Assembly (NCBI GenBank): GCA_027076325.1
Contig: JALTJZ010000069.1
Coordinates: forward strand, 1-33,542
DNA: 33,542 nt
Direction of reading: 5' to 3'
Origin: Chromatiales bacterium
Lineage (GTDB): Bacteria > Pseudomonadota > Gammaproteobacteria > UBA6429 > Thiohalophilaceae
Shown here piece after piece: positions 1-6,787 of this stretch; position 1 is the first letter of the stretch; every line of letters starts with the position of its first letter. The notes beneath the pieces are model-generated. The model was not told the origin of the DNA. It searched no databases and worked only from the letters and a program-made list of their open reading frames with translations. The position numbers were made by a program, and so were the translations under genes.

Positions 1-96
1 TTGTTTCAATACATTGAAGGGTTTTATAATCGTAAACGCAGGCATTCACACTTAGGCAATATACCGCCGCTTAAGTTTGAAGAAATGGCTGCATAA
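1..96 (+). CDS. IS3-family transposase, C-terminal end (partial)
   Basis: The window opens inside an open frame that ends with TAA at 94-96 and has no start here. The last 31 residues include FYNRKRRHSHLG, the signature at the end of the DDE integrase domain of IS3-family OrfB transposases, followed by a short tail ending FEEMAA. The catalytic DDE residues lie outside the window, so activity cannot be judged. A matching terminal inverted repeat follows at 101-125, which places this as the right end of an insertion sequence. The family call is firm; the subgroup is not determined. Confidence 0.85.
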   Translation: MFQYIEGFYNRKRRHSHLGNIPPLKFEEMAA

Positions 97-100
97 TCTA

Positions 101-125
101 TGTCCGTTTTACGGGGTACAGGTCA
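101..125 (+). repeat. Right terminal inverted repeat of IS3-family element
   Basis: Four bases after the transposase stop begins TGTCCGTTTTACGGGGTACA, continuing to GGTCA at 125. Read on the other strand it starts TGACCTGTACCCCGT, which has the 5'-TG start and the C-rich body known from IS3-group ends. The element boundary is therefore inferred to be at 125. The left end and the target duplication are outside the window. Confidence 0.65.
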
Positions 126-414
126 GTATCAAGTTCAATGCGATTATCGTACACCCTGTATTCATGCCACATATTTCGAAAAGCCTTTTCTGACTTATAG
201 ACTAAGGAAGCAGATTTTGCCATTACTCCCCCCGGCAACGAATATTATGCATAAATCTCCCCTTGTTTCGTTTTTTGGCTACAGAATTTATGCCGTATAC
301 AGGCCATTACTTTACTTAATCCTATGTAACCGTAACAAATTTTCAGCTTAACGGCTAATAAATGCAGCGCAAAATCAATATCTTATTCTGAAAAGGATTG
401 CTTTATATTCAATC
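126..414. other. Intergenic region between IS end and phosphofructokinase terminator
   Basis: This stretch holds no gene I can support. An 83-codon open frame (100-351) begins inside the IS terminal repeat, has no ribosome binding site, and its product resembles nothing I know. I see no RNA gene or clear promoter here. Confidence 0.5.
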
Positions 415-451
415 ATAAAAAAACCGGCCCGCTTTGCAGCTAAGGCCGGTT
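415..451 (-). terminator. Rho-independent terminator of the phosphofructokinase gene
   Basis: Perfect 8-bp arms AACCGGCC (422-429) and GGCCGGTT (444-451) enclose a 14-nt loop. On the minus strand the stem is followed by a run of seven T, the complement of the A run at 417-423. It lies about 60 bases beyond the stop codon of the gene at 513-1922. Confidence 0.85.
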
Positions 452-512
452 AGATTACCGTGTCAGGATTTAAAATATTTTTAAATCCTTTCTCAGGCAG
501 GACAAGTTGAAG

Positions 513-1922
513 CTAGAGTTCAAACTTACCTTTCAACTTCTTAGGTACGGCTACGCCTTTTATGCGTATATATTTAGGCATACCGTCTTTGTATGGAGGA
601 TAGTCTTCACCTTTAATTAAAGGTTCCATATATGTACGGCAGGCTTTGGTGATACCAAAACCATCTTTTGTGATGAAGTTTGCTGGCATCATTTTTTCTA
701 CATTGGCAACTTTGCTTAAGTCGGCCATGCCCACTTTCCATTTAAATGGTTTATTGGAAATACGGTCTACCGTTGGCATTACAGAGTTATAACCTTTAAC
801 TGCAAATTGAACCGCTGCTTTACCCATTGCGTAGGCCATGTCCACGTCGGTTTTTGACGCAATATGCCGCGCTGCACGTTGCAGGTAATCGGCAACAGCC
901 CAGTGGTTTTTCAGTTGCAGTTCAGATTGAATCATGCCGCTAATAACGGTTGCCGCACCACCGAGTTGTGCATGACCGAACGCATCTTTAAGGCCTGTTT
1001 CTGCAAGGAAACGACCGTCTGGCCAGTGAACACCTTCAGATACAACCACTGAGCAGTAACCATGTTTATCAACATTCTTTTGTACTTCGGCCAGGAATTT
1101 TTCCTGATTAAACTCCACTTCGGGGAACAGGATAACCGTTGGAATAAACGTATCCTCGGTTGATGCCAAACCACCTGCCGCTGCTATCCAGCCTGCATGG
1201 CGACCCATAACTTCAACAATAAATACTTTAGTGGATGTTTTAGCCATTGATGCAACATCGAACGAAGCTTCGCGTGTTGAAACCGCAACGTACTTGGCAA
1301 CCGAACCAAAGCCTGGGCAATTGTCTGTAATGGGTAAATCGTTATCCACTGTTTTAGGAACGTGAATTGCCTGAATCGGGTAACCCATTTCTTTTGACAG
1401 TTGTGAAATTTTGTAACAGGTATCTGCTGAATCGCCACCACCATTATAGAAGAAGAAACCTATGTTATGCGCCTTGAATACTTCGATTAATCGCTCGTAT
1501 TCACGACGATTTTCTTCTAATGATTTTAATTTAAAGCGGCAAGAACCGAATGCACCCGATGGTGTGTAGCGTAAACCTTTAATGGTTGCTGCTGTTTCTT
1601 TGCTGGTATCGATTAAGTCTTCGGTTAATGCACCGATAATGCCGTTACGGCCGGCATAAACTTTACCAATTTTATTTGTTTTTGCGGCTGCTTCAATTAC
1701 ACCAGCCGCAGATGCATTAATTACCGCAGTTACGCCACCCGATTGTGCGTAAAATGCATTCATTGGTGGTACTTTAGGGGCTGCTTTCTTTTTCGCTTTT
1801 GTTTTCTTTTTGGCTACTTTCTTTTTCGTTTTTTTCTTTGTCACTTTCTTTTTAGTGACGGTTTTCTTTTTAGCGACCTTTTTCTTCGCTACTTTTTTCT
1901 TTGCTTTCTTTTTAGCTGCCAT
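513..1922 (-). CDS. pfp: PPi-dependent 6-phosphofructokinase with lysine-rich N-terminal tail
   Basis: Interconverts fructose 6-phosphate and fructose 1,6-bisphosphate in the cytoplasm, very probably with pyrophosphate as phosphoryl donor. The catalytic domain (residues 54-469) has the N-terminal SGGVTAVIN loop, GGGDS at 161-165, PKTVDNDLP at 189-197 and MGRHAGW at 239-245. The Asp at 164 and the Lys before TVDND are the residue types that distinguish PPi-using from ATP-using enzymes. Residues 1-53 are an added basic tail of KKK triplets spaced by A, V and T (29 Lys, no acidic residue), resembling histone H1-like or AlgP-like tails. The ATG at 1922 has GAGG six bases upstream, so the tail is probably translated; Met54 is the only obvious alternative start. 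A terminator follows at 415-451. PPi-PFKs of this kind are known from methanotrophs and some chemoautotrophs and allow reversible glycolytic flux. Confidence 0.9.
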   Translation of the reverse strand: MAAKKKAKKKVAKKKVAKKKTVTKKKVTKKKTKKKVAKKKTKAKKKAAPKVPPMNAFYAQSGGVTAVINASAAGVIEAAAKTNKIGKVYAGRNGIIGALTEDLIDTSKETAATIKGLRYTPSGAFGSCRFKLKSLEENRREYERLIEVFKAHNIGFFFYNGGGDSADTCYKISQLSKEMGYPIQAIHVPKTVDNDLPITDNCPGFGSVAKYVAVSTREASFDVASMAKTSTKVFIVEVMGRHAGWIAAAGGLASTEDTFIPTVILFPEVEFNQEKFLAEVQKNVDKHGYCSVVVSEGVHWPDGRFLAETGLKDAFGHAQLGGAATVISGMIQSELQLKNHWAVADYLQRAARHIASKTDVDMAYAMGKAAVQFAVKGYNSVMPTVDRISNKPFKWKVGMADLSKVANVEKMMPANFITKDGFGITKACRTYMEPLIKGEDYPPYKDGMPKYIRIKGVAVPKKLKGKFEL

Positions 1923-1985
1923 GATAGACCTCGATTAATTTTAATATTGAATTTTGTAGTTTGAATTTATATGGCTTAAACGTTT

Positions 1986-2333
1986 TTAATCTTTTGCTCT
2001 ATTTTTTTGTAGTTCGTGATCTGCCTGTACGCGTAGCGTGGTTAACACACAATCGAGCAGATCATTATAAAAAGGCTTGCCGGTACCAAATTGTTCGCGA
2101 TTACCATAAAAAAACTGACTGAAGTATTGTACTTCGTCTGTTTTTGCCACAATAAAATGGCAATCACCTTTTTCCCAGTAAACGGCGGGGCATTCTGTTA
2201 CCTGGCTATCGTTTTCGGAAAGGCGTAATTCGATATCGGCCTGTTCAAAGGGAACATTTTCACCATACCGCTCTTGCAGGCAGCCACTAATGGCTTTTAG
2301 TTCTTCGGGGGTATAATCCGGGATTTTACTCAT
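1986..2333 (-). CDS. Conserved hypothetical protein (115 aa)
   Basis: Small soluble protein of unknown function. It starts MSKIPDYTPEELKAI, has no signal peptide or membrane segment, and is rich in acidic and aromatic residues (VYWEKGDCHFIV, YFSQFFYGNREQF). The same frame is open to an ATG at 2381, giving 131 aa. I prefer 2333 because the upstream extension looks non-coding and overlaps a plausible promoter (TTGCAA, 16 bp, GAGAAT on the minus strand) and a palindrome at 2352-2373. Neither start has a strong Shine-Dalgarno sequence. It sits between ubiJ and the phosphofructokinase, roughly where ubiB would be expected in the usual ubiE-ubiJ-ubiB order, but it is not related to UbiB. Confidence 0.7.
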   Translation of the reverse strand: MSKIPDYTPEELKAISGCLQERYGENVPFEQADIELRLSENDSQVTECPAVYWEKGDCHFIVAKTDEVQYFSQFFYGNREQFGTGKPFYNDLLDCVLTTLRVQADHELQKNRAKD

Positions 2334-2351
2334 TGATTTTATCGCTAAAAC

Positions 2352-2373
2352 TATGGAGGGTGTATTCTCCATA
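2352..2373. promoter_or_regulatory. Palindrome in the probable promoter of the 115-aa gene
   Basis: Arms TATGGAG (2352-2358) and CTCCATA (2367-2373) are perfect and separated by 8 nt. It overlaps the candidate -10 region for the gene starting at 2333, so it could be an operator. No regulator can be named; the arms could also have arisen by chance. Confidence 0.3.
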
Positions 2374-2394
2374 TCTGGCAAATTATTGCAAGGC

Positions 2395-2461
2395 TTAGTG
2401 GCTGTTTTATTATCTTACAGCCACTTATGCAGCATTTGCGATAGTAAACGTCGCTCTACCC
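2395..2461 (-). repeat. 67-bp palindromic repeat, copy A (downstream of ubiJ)
   Basis: Reverse-complement copy of the 67 bp at 3271-3337. The outer 36 bp (2395-2430 against 3302-3337) match perfectly, the next 10 match with two changes, and the inner part is more diverged but has the same length and ends in the same GGGTAGAGC (minus strand). It contains a hairpin with arms AGTGGCTGT (2397-2405) and ACAGCCACT (2417-2425). There is no T run, so it is not a typical terminator. It looks like a REP- or MITE-type intergenic repeat. Confidence 0.8.
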
Positions 2462-2486
2462 CCATAGCTATTACCAAAATAAGCTT

Positions 2487-3173
2487 TTAGCTAGTTTTGT
2501 CGCCTTTTTTTGCTATTAAACGCTCAATACGCGCTTCAAGCCGATCCACATCATTACGCAAGGTACTAATCGCGCTAAAAAAAGGCTCTACTTCTTCTGC
2601 AACCGGCAATATTTTAGATTCCTGCTGTAGATACTCCGCGACATTCTGTTCTAATGTTTGTTTTGCCTGCGTTTGCCATTGCTGGAAATCCTGTGCAGCA
2701 CGGCCTAGCCTATGCGCAATAAGGTCACCCGTGGATTCCGAGGTGATTTTTGCAAAGACCTGTGCAAGTTGCTCCTCCCAGTCAATATCCAGTTGCTTAA
2801 AAAACTGGTTAAATTGCTGCCCCAATTCCAGATCACCGTCGATGCTGATGTTTTGTTCCCGCAAAGTGGCCGCTGTACTGTCACCTTTGCTCATATTAAA
2901 CAGAGCGACGGGCGTGCCCTTTATAGTGGTATCCGCTTCGCCTGCATACGCTGACATTACCTGTATACCCTGCGTATCAGGCAATAAATAGAGGGTAACG
3001 TCCCAGCCCTGTAATTCGATGGCAATAACTTTGCCAGACAAACCGGCCAGCCTGGTTACAGCCATTGAATCCATGCTGATATATTGGTTGAGTGCGGTTT
3101 CGATAGCAGCCATTAAGGCAACGTTTATTTCGTTGGTAGAGGCTGCTTGTGGTGGTGCTTGGTCTGTGGGCAT
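2487..3173 (-). CDS. ubiJ: Ubiquinone biosynthesis accessory factor UbiJ (SCP2 domain)
   Basis: Accessory protein of the soluble complex that carries out late steps of ubiquinone synthesis; known UbiJ binds lipid intermediates through an SCP2 domain. Here the SCP2-like domain spans about residues 20-125 and ends with ISIDGDLELGQQFNQFF and the typical DIDWEEQLAQ. A charged, predicted coiled-coil tail (about 195-228, ending LEARIERLIAKKG) matches the family. At 228 aa it is somewhat longer than the E. coli protein (about 200), with extra residues at the N-terminus. It lies directly downstream of ubiE on the same strand, the normal arrangement, and is flanked by inverted copies of a 67-bp repeat. 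The ATG at 3173 lacks a clear ribosome binding site, so the start is less certain than the identity. Confidence 0.85.
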   Translation of the reverse strand: MPTDQAPPQAASTNEINVALMAAIETALNQYISMDSMAVTRLAGLSGKVIAIELQGWDVTLYLLPDTQGIQVMSAYAGEADTTIKGTPVALFNMSKGDSTAATLREQNISIDGDLELGQQFNQFFKQLDIDWEEQLAQVFAKITSESTGDLIAHRLGRAAQDFQQWQTQAKQTLEQNVAEYLQQESKILPVAEEVEPFFSAISTLRNDVDRLEARIERLIAKKGDKTS

Positions 3174-3270
3174 TTTGTTTGGCCGTTATTTCTGCGAAGC
3201 TACGGTTGTAAGGAATAACGACTGAGGACATCGTGCATTGGCGAACCATGCTTTTGGCTATAAGGTATTT

Positions 3271-3337
3271 GGGTAGAGCCGCATTTGCTACCACAAATGC
3301 GGCATAAGTGGCTGTAAGATAATAAAACAGCCACTAA
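3271..3337 (+). repeat. 67-bp palindromic repeat, copy B (between ubiE and ubiJ)
   Basis: Partner of the copy at 2395-2461 in opposite orientation. It holds two hairpins side by side: GCCGCATTTG / CAAATGCGGC (3278-3287 and 3294-3303, 6-nt loop) and AGTGGCTGT / ACAGCCACT (3308-3316 and 3327-3335). The outer end overlaps the ubiE stop codon (3334-3336), so insertion of the element may have supplied the last bases of ubiE. Confidence 0.8.
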
Positions 3338-4092
3338 ATTTTATAACCTCGATGCAAGGCCACAATACCGGCACTTAAATTAAAATAATCGCATTGCTCA
3401 AAACCGGCATTGGCCATCATCTCTTTTAGCGTGTCCTGATCAGGATGCATACGAATGGACTCGGCAAGATAACGGTAACTATCTGCATCGTTCGTGATCA
3501 GCTTGCCAATAAACGGTAACACTTTAAAGGAATAAGTATCGTAAATCGGATTAAGGGCTTTAAAGGTGGGTTTGGAAAATTCCAGCACCAGTAACTTACC
3601 ACCCGGCTTTAATACCCGATGCATCGATTTTAATGCGGCATCTTTGTCCGTCACATTGCGCAAACCAAAAGCAATGGTAATCAGGTCAAAATGGTTATCT
3701 GGGAAAGGCAGGCATTCAGCATTGGCCTGCACGTAATCGACATTGCCTAATATACCTTTATCGGTTAAGCGCTCACGGCCTACGTTGAGCATGGAATTGT
3801 TGATATCCGATAAGGTCACATGGCCACTCTGGCCGACAATGCGTGCAAATTTAGCCGCTAAATCACCCGTGCCACCGGCTAAGTCCAGTACTTTTTGCCC
3901 CGGGCGTACACCACTTATTTCAATGGTGTAACGCTTCCAGAGGCGATGGATGCCCATCGACATCAGATCGTTCATGACATCGTATTTATTGGCAACCGAA
4001 TGGAAAACCTCGGCCACTTTGCCTTGTTTTTCAGATGTATCGACCGTTTCGTAACCGAAATGGGTTTTGTCTGAATTAGATGTTCCTGACAT
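3334..4092 (-). CDS. ubiE: Demethylmenaquinone/ubiquinone C-methyltransferase UbiE
   Basis: SAM-dependent C-methyltransferase of ubiquinone (and, where present, menaquinone) biosynthesis; it methylates 2-polyprenyl-6-methoxybenzoquinol. The 252-aa length is standard for the family. Visible signatures are the [16 protein letters not shown] start, SAM motif I DLAGGTGD at 70-77, [16 protein letters not shown]-like motif III (here [17 protein letters not shown]) and the family-typical [16 protein letters not shown]. It is the first gene of a minus-strand group with ubiJ downstream. A TATAAT on the minus strand at 4121-4126 is a likely -10 element. The stop codon lies inside the end of the 67-bp repeat. 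Confidence 0.95.
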   Translation of the reverse strand: MSGTSNSDKTHFGYETVDTSEKQGKVAEVFHSVANKYDVMNDLMSMGIHRLWKRYTIEISGVRPGQKVLDLAGGTGDLAAKFARIVGQSGHVTLSDINNSMLNVGRERLTDKGILGNVDYVQANAECLPFPDNHFDLITIAFGLRNVTDKDAALKSMHRVLKPGGKLLVLEFSKPTFKALNPIYDTYSFKVLPFIGKLITNDADSYRYLAESIRMHPDQDTLKEMMANAGFEQCDYFNLSAGIVALHRGYKI

Positions 4093-4120
4093 AGGCGCTA
4101 TCTCGAATTAACAAAAGGCT

Positions 4121-4149
4121 ATTATAAACCAAATTGGGGCCGAGCAATA
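4121..4149 (-). promoter_or_regulatory. Candidate ubiE promoter
   Basis: A perfect TATAAT (minus strand, 4126 down to 4121) lies 28 bases upstream of the ubiE ATG. The -35 region is weak: TATTGC at 17-bp spacing or TTGCTC at 15 bp. Its position agrees with ubiE being the first gene of its transcript. Confidence 0.4.
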
Positions 4150-4206
4150 TGCTAGATATTCTACTTCTCTTTTCGCCAAAATAGCTAACTAATTCATTCT
4201 GTTGAA

Positions 4207-4902
4207 CTAATTTTTTGCATAGTTGAGAAACTGCGCCTCAATGGTTCCTTTTGAATAACAGCGAATCGCCGGGTTAGCACTTGAGGGATAAATACCGGGT
4301 TCTTTTGTTGTTAATGTAAAGGAAACCGGATCCCAGTTAAACGTGCCATTGCGTAAATATTTTCCTGAGTTACGTTGTGTATAGTATTCACCAGAAAAAG
4401 TTCGCCGTACTTTATAACGTGCATTAACACTAATTTCTGTTTGGCGCTCATTTACAGGTGACATATAAACATTGACTGTTCCACTTAACGTTGAACGTGG
4501 TGAAACTTCATACCAATAATAATATTTCTTATGTGAAACAACTTCATATTTTTTTGAATTTGCAACTGAATAATCAAAACTACGCGGCTTGCCATCATAA
4601 TTAATTAATCGGTGATTTATCCCGCAGTCAATATATTTTTCTACATCAGCAGGATTTTCAATTTGGTATTCCAGGTTAATAATGCGTGAGGCTTTTTCTA
4701 TATTATTAATTCGATATTGACTAACCGTCATTCGTTTAACCATGTCGTTCCACGCCTGCTCAAAGGGCTTGTTTATAACAACACTGTTTTTAACTTTAGT
4801 TGCTGCCGCGGGGGAGTGTTTAAAATTCATTGTTGCCGGTGCAGCGCACCCAACAAGTGTGGTAGCGAGTAGCAGCAACATTGCTATATTTTGTAACTTC
4901 AT
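4207..4902 (-). CDS. Putative lipoprotein of unknown function (231 aa)
   Basis: Probably a periplasmic lipoprotein. The N-terminus MKLQNIAMLLLLATTLVGC is a short type II signal peptide with lipobox LVGC, so Cys19 would be lipidated. The mature part has a segment starting KPFEQAWNDMVKRM and a tyrosine-rich middle (KKYYYWYEVSP), with alternating hydrophobic residues suggesting beta structure. I recognise no family. The start at 4902 is chosen because AAGGAG (4914-4909, minus strand) lies six bases upstream; the frame is open further upstream to 4959, but that extension would put 19 residues before the signal peptide. It stands apart from its neighbours by about 110 and 235 bases, so it may be transcribed alone. 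Confidence 0.7.
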   Translation of the reverse strand: MKLQNIAMLLLLATTLVGCAAPATMNFKHSPAAATKVKNSVVINKPFEQAWNDMVKRMTVSQYRINNIEKASRIINLEYQIENPADVEKYIDCGINHRLINYDGKPRSFDYSVANSKKYEVVSHKKYYYWYEVSPRSTLSGTVNVYMSPVNERQTEISVNARYKVRRTFSGEYYTQRNSGKYLRNGTFNWDPVSFTLTTKEPGIYPSSANPAIRCYSKGTIEAQFLNYAKN

Positions 4903-5110
4903 AATCATCTCCTTATTTTTCAACCTATATCCTTTACCAACGGATAAAATAATTATCAATTAGTATTGCTATGCTGTCTATTAGCCAAAAGTATGAAACT
5001 CCAGAATTTCTATTGATCTCTGCTATCCCGTTAATACCTTCTCACTTCGGGAGAGGATTGGGTTAAGGGGATCTGAATAAATAAGCACATTGTTTTATTT
5101 GCTTCCTCAC

Positions 5111-5138
5111 AAAATCTAAAATGCCTCGTTAGCATTTT
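5111..5138 (-). terminator. Weak terminator-like hairpin after the 146-aa gene
   Basis: On the minus strand AAAATGC and GCATTTT (5138-5132 and 5124-5118) form a 7-bp stem with a 7-nt loop, followed by AGATTTT. The stem overlaps the last base of the stop codon. The stem is AT-rich and the T tract interrupted, so efficiency would be modest. Confidence 0.35.
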
Positions 5139-5578
5139 TACAACGAGTCAATTCCTAACTCTAGTATATATAAGCCGACAATTACTATGTAAAAAAGGAA
5201 GCCCATTACAAAATTAGCAACTAAATGAATTATTTTAAGCCGGGTATTTTTTAAGTATTTCACACCAGTAGGGAAGTTTACTTGTATTACCTCTGTGCTA
5301 AAATCTGATTTGTAGAAGCGTACTCTTTTCTTGTCAAAATATTCTAACGTAGCTGCATAATCGCTTTTTTCAAAATACTCTACTGCTAAGTTATTTTTAT
5401 TGTGTGCACCAATGACATATCCTAATTTACCATTACCTAAATTTTTTAAAGCAATGATTTTCCCATCCAGCTTTGCTGGTGGGTAAGGGTTGATTTCGTT
5501 CTCAATTATTATAAACTGGTGAGTACCAAATGGAAGGCCAGCTAAATCTCTTGCTGCAATATATATACAGGCATTCAA
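5138..5578 (-). CDS. Hypothetical protein with C-terminal membrane segment (146 aa)
   Basis: Not recognised. The protein has a soluble N-terminal part of about 110 residues containing DLAGLPFGTHQFIIIENE and GNGKLGYVIGAHN, followed by a basic segment (KYLKNTRLK) and one or two membrane-spanning helices (about 116-141, LVANFVMGFLFYIVIVGLY). The positive residues just before the helix suggest the large part stays in the cytoplasm. It starts with TTG; AAGGAG lies only three bases upstream (5582-5587 on the plus strand), unusually close. It is more AT-rich than the nearby housekeeping genes and has no obvious operon partner, which would fit an acquired gene, though that is inference. Confidence 0.6.
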   Translation of the reverse strand: MNACIYIAARDLAGLPFGTHQFIIIENEINPYPPAKLDGKIIALKNLGNGKLGYVIGAHNKNNLAVEYFEKSDYAATLEYFDKKRVRFYKSDFSTEVIQVNFPTGVKYLKNTRLKIIHLVANFVMGFLFYIVIVGLYILELGIDSL

Positions 5579-5679
5579 CTTCTCCTTATCTTTGTTATGC
5601 TAATGCTGCTACATTTTTAAGCTATTACCTTTTCCTGGAAATTCGTGGGGATAACCTTAGTACAGGACACCAATACGGT

Positions 5680-6690
5680 TTAATCTTTATTAAACTCAAA
5701 CGCATCTGAAATATAATTTTCCTGCGTTAAACCTGCCGCTTCAAAAGCATCTTTTGCGGCATAAACCATTTCGGGGCGCCCGGCAGCATAAACTTCATGC
5801 CCACTTAAGTCTGGATAATCTTCCAGTATGGCTTCATGTACCAGCCCTGTTCGTCCCTGCCAGTTGTCTTCAGTTTTAGGGCTGGATAAGACCGGTGTAT
5901 AACGAACAAGTGGATTAAGTTTGGTAAATTTCTGTGCAACATCATCCATGTATAGATCTTCCAGCGCACGCACACCCCAGTAAATATGGATCGAGCGTTC
6001 CATGCCCGTTTTTAATGCGTGTTCAACCATCCCTTTAATAGGCGCAAAGCCAGTGCCACCGGCCATAAAAATCATTGGCTTTTTACTTTTTTCCCGAATA
6101 TAAAAATTACCATGCGGCCCTTCAATGCGAAACATTTCTTTTACCTTCATATTCGCAAAAACGTCCGTGGTAAACTTACCATCGGTAATATGCCGAATAT
6201 GTAATTCAATATATTCATCGTCGTGTGGCGCATTGGCTATAGAAAAACTGCGGTGCTTGCCTTCTTCGATAAGAAAGTCAATATATTGCCCGGCTAAAAA
6301 CTGCATTCGCTCAGTAGCAGGTAATTTTAACTTTAAATACATGACATCGTGGTTGAGTTTTTCGAGTACCTCCAGACGGCAGGGTAATTTCACCACAGGA
6401 ATATCTCTGGCCGTTTCAGCTTCACGTGACTCGATAACCAGGTCTGTTTTAGCCTGTGCCTGACAGAACAAGGCCATGCCTGCCGCTTTTTCTTCTGCGG
6501 ATAGTGCCTTTGGCGCTTCACTGTATTCCACTTCACCTTGCAGCAGTTTACCCATGCACTTGCCGCATTTACCATTACGACAGCCATAGGGCAAGTGCAC
6601 ACCCTGACGGATGGCAGCTTCTAAAACGGTTTCGCCGCGATTAACACTGAACTCGTGGCCAGTTGTTTCGATTTTGACGCGATTTGTCAT
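5680..6690 (-). CDS. 2Fe-2S ferredoxin / NAD(P)H-flavin reductase fusion protein
   Basis: Electron-transfer protein that would pass electrons from NAD(P)H through flavin to a 2Fe-2S cluster, or the reverse. Residues 1-90 are a plant-type ferredoxin domain with cluster ligands Cys37, Cys42, Cys45 (CRNGKCGKC) and Cys76. Residues about 100-200 form the FAD-binding domain with RSFSIANAP at 147-155, and the NAD domain has GGTGFAP at 211-217 and YAAGRPEMV near the end. Databases often label such proteins CDP-6-deoxy-delta-3,4-glucoseen reductase, but no deoxysugar genes lie nearby. It follows ubiD by 97 bases on the same strand, the place where E. coli has the flavin reductase gene fre, so a role in ubiquinone synthesis or reduced-flavin supply is more plausible. 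The domain call is firm; the partner is inferred. Confidence 0.85.
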   Translation of the reverse strand: MTNRVKIETTGHEFSVNRGETVLEAAIRQGVHLPYGCRNGKCGKCMGKLLQGEVEYSEAPKALSAEEKAAGMALFCQAQAKTDLVIESREAETARDIPVVKLPCRLEVLEKLNHDVMYLKLKLPATERMQFLAGQYIDFLIEEGKHRSFSIANAPHDDEYIELHIRHITDGKFTTDVFANMKVKEMFRIEGPHGNFYIREKSKKPMIFMAGGTGFAPIKGMVEHALKTGMERSIHIYWGVRALEDLYMDDVAQKFTKLNPLVRYTPVLSSPKTEDNWQGRTGLVHEAILEDYPDLSGHEVYAAGRPEMVYAAKDAFEAAGLTQENYISDAFEFNKD

Positions 6691-6787
6691 AAACAGGTAT
6701 TCTCATTAGATTGCGGGTGCCGCATTATACCTTATGGTTACTTCAGGAAAACCCCGAAACAGTGTGTCTATTATCAGCCAACCCTGC

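Noticed and set aside
100-351. 83-codon open frame after the transposase
   Set aside because: It starts inside the IS terminal repeat, has no ribosome binding site, and its product has no recognisable feature.
1743-1964. Open frame rich in Phe, Leu and Cys opposite the phosphofructokinase start
   Set aside because: It is the antisense reading of the AAA/AAG lysine repeats; the hydrophobic appearance comes from TTT/CTT codons.
2395-2461. Transcription terminator after ubiJ
   Set aside because: The hairpin is strong but has no T run on the minus strand, and the sequence recurs as an inverted copy at 3271, so a repeat element is the better reading.
2497-2991. 164-codon plus-strand open frame opposite ubiJ
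   Set aside because: It is a long antisense shadow; the minus-strand frame encodes a clear UbiJ with SCP2 signature.
6417-6427. TTCACGTGA core resembling half of a parS site
   Set aside because: It lies in the reductase gene and lacks the flanking GT/AC bases of the full parS palindrome.
5680-6690. Deoxysugar biosynthesis (CDP-6-deoxyglucoseen reductase) annotation
   Set aside because: The domain order fits, but no other deoxysugar genes are present and the ubiD linkage gives a better explanation.
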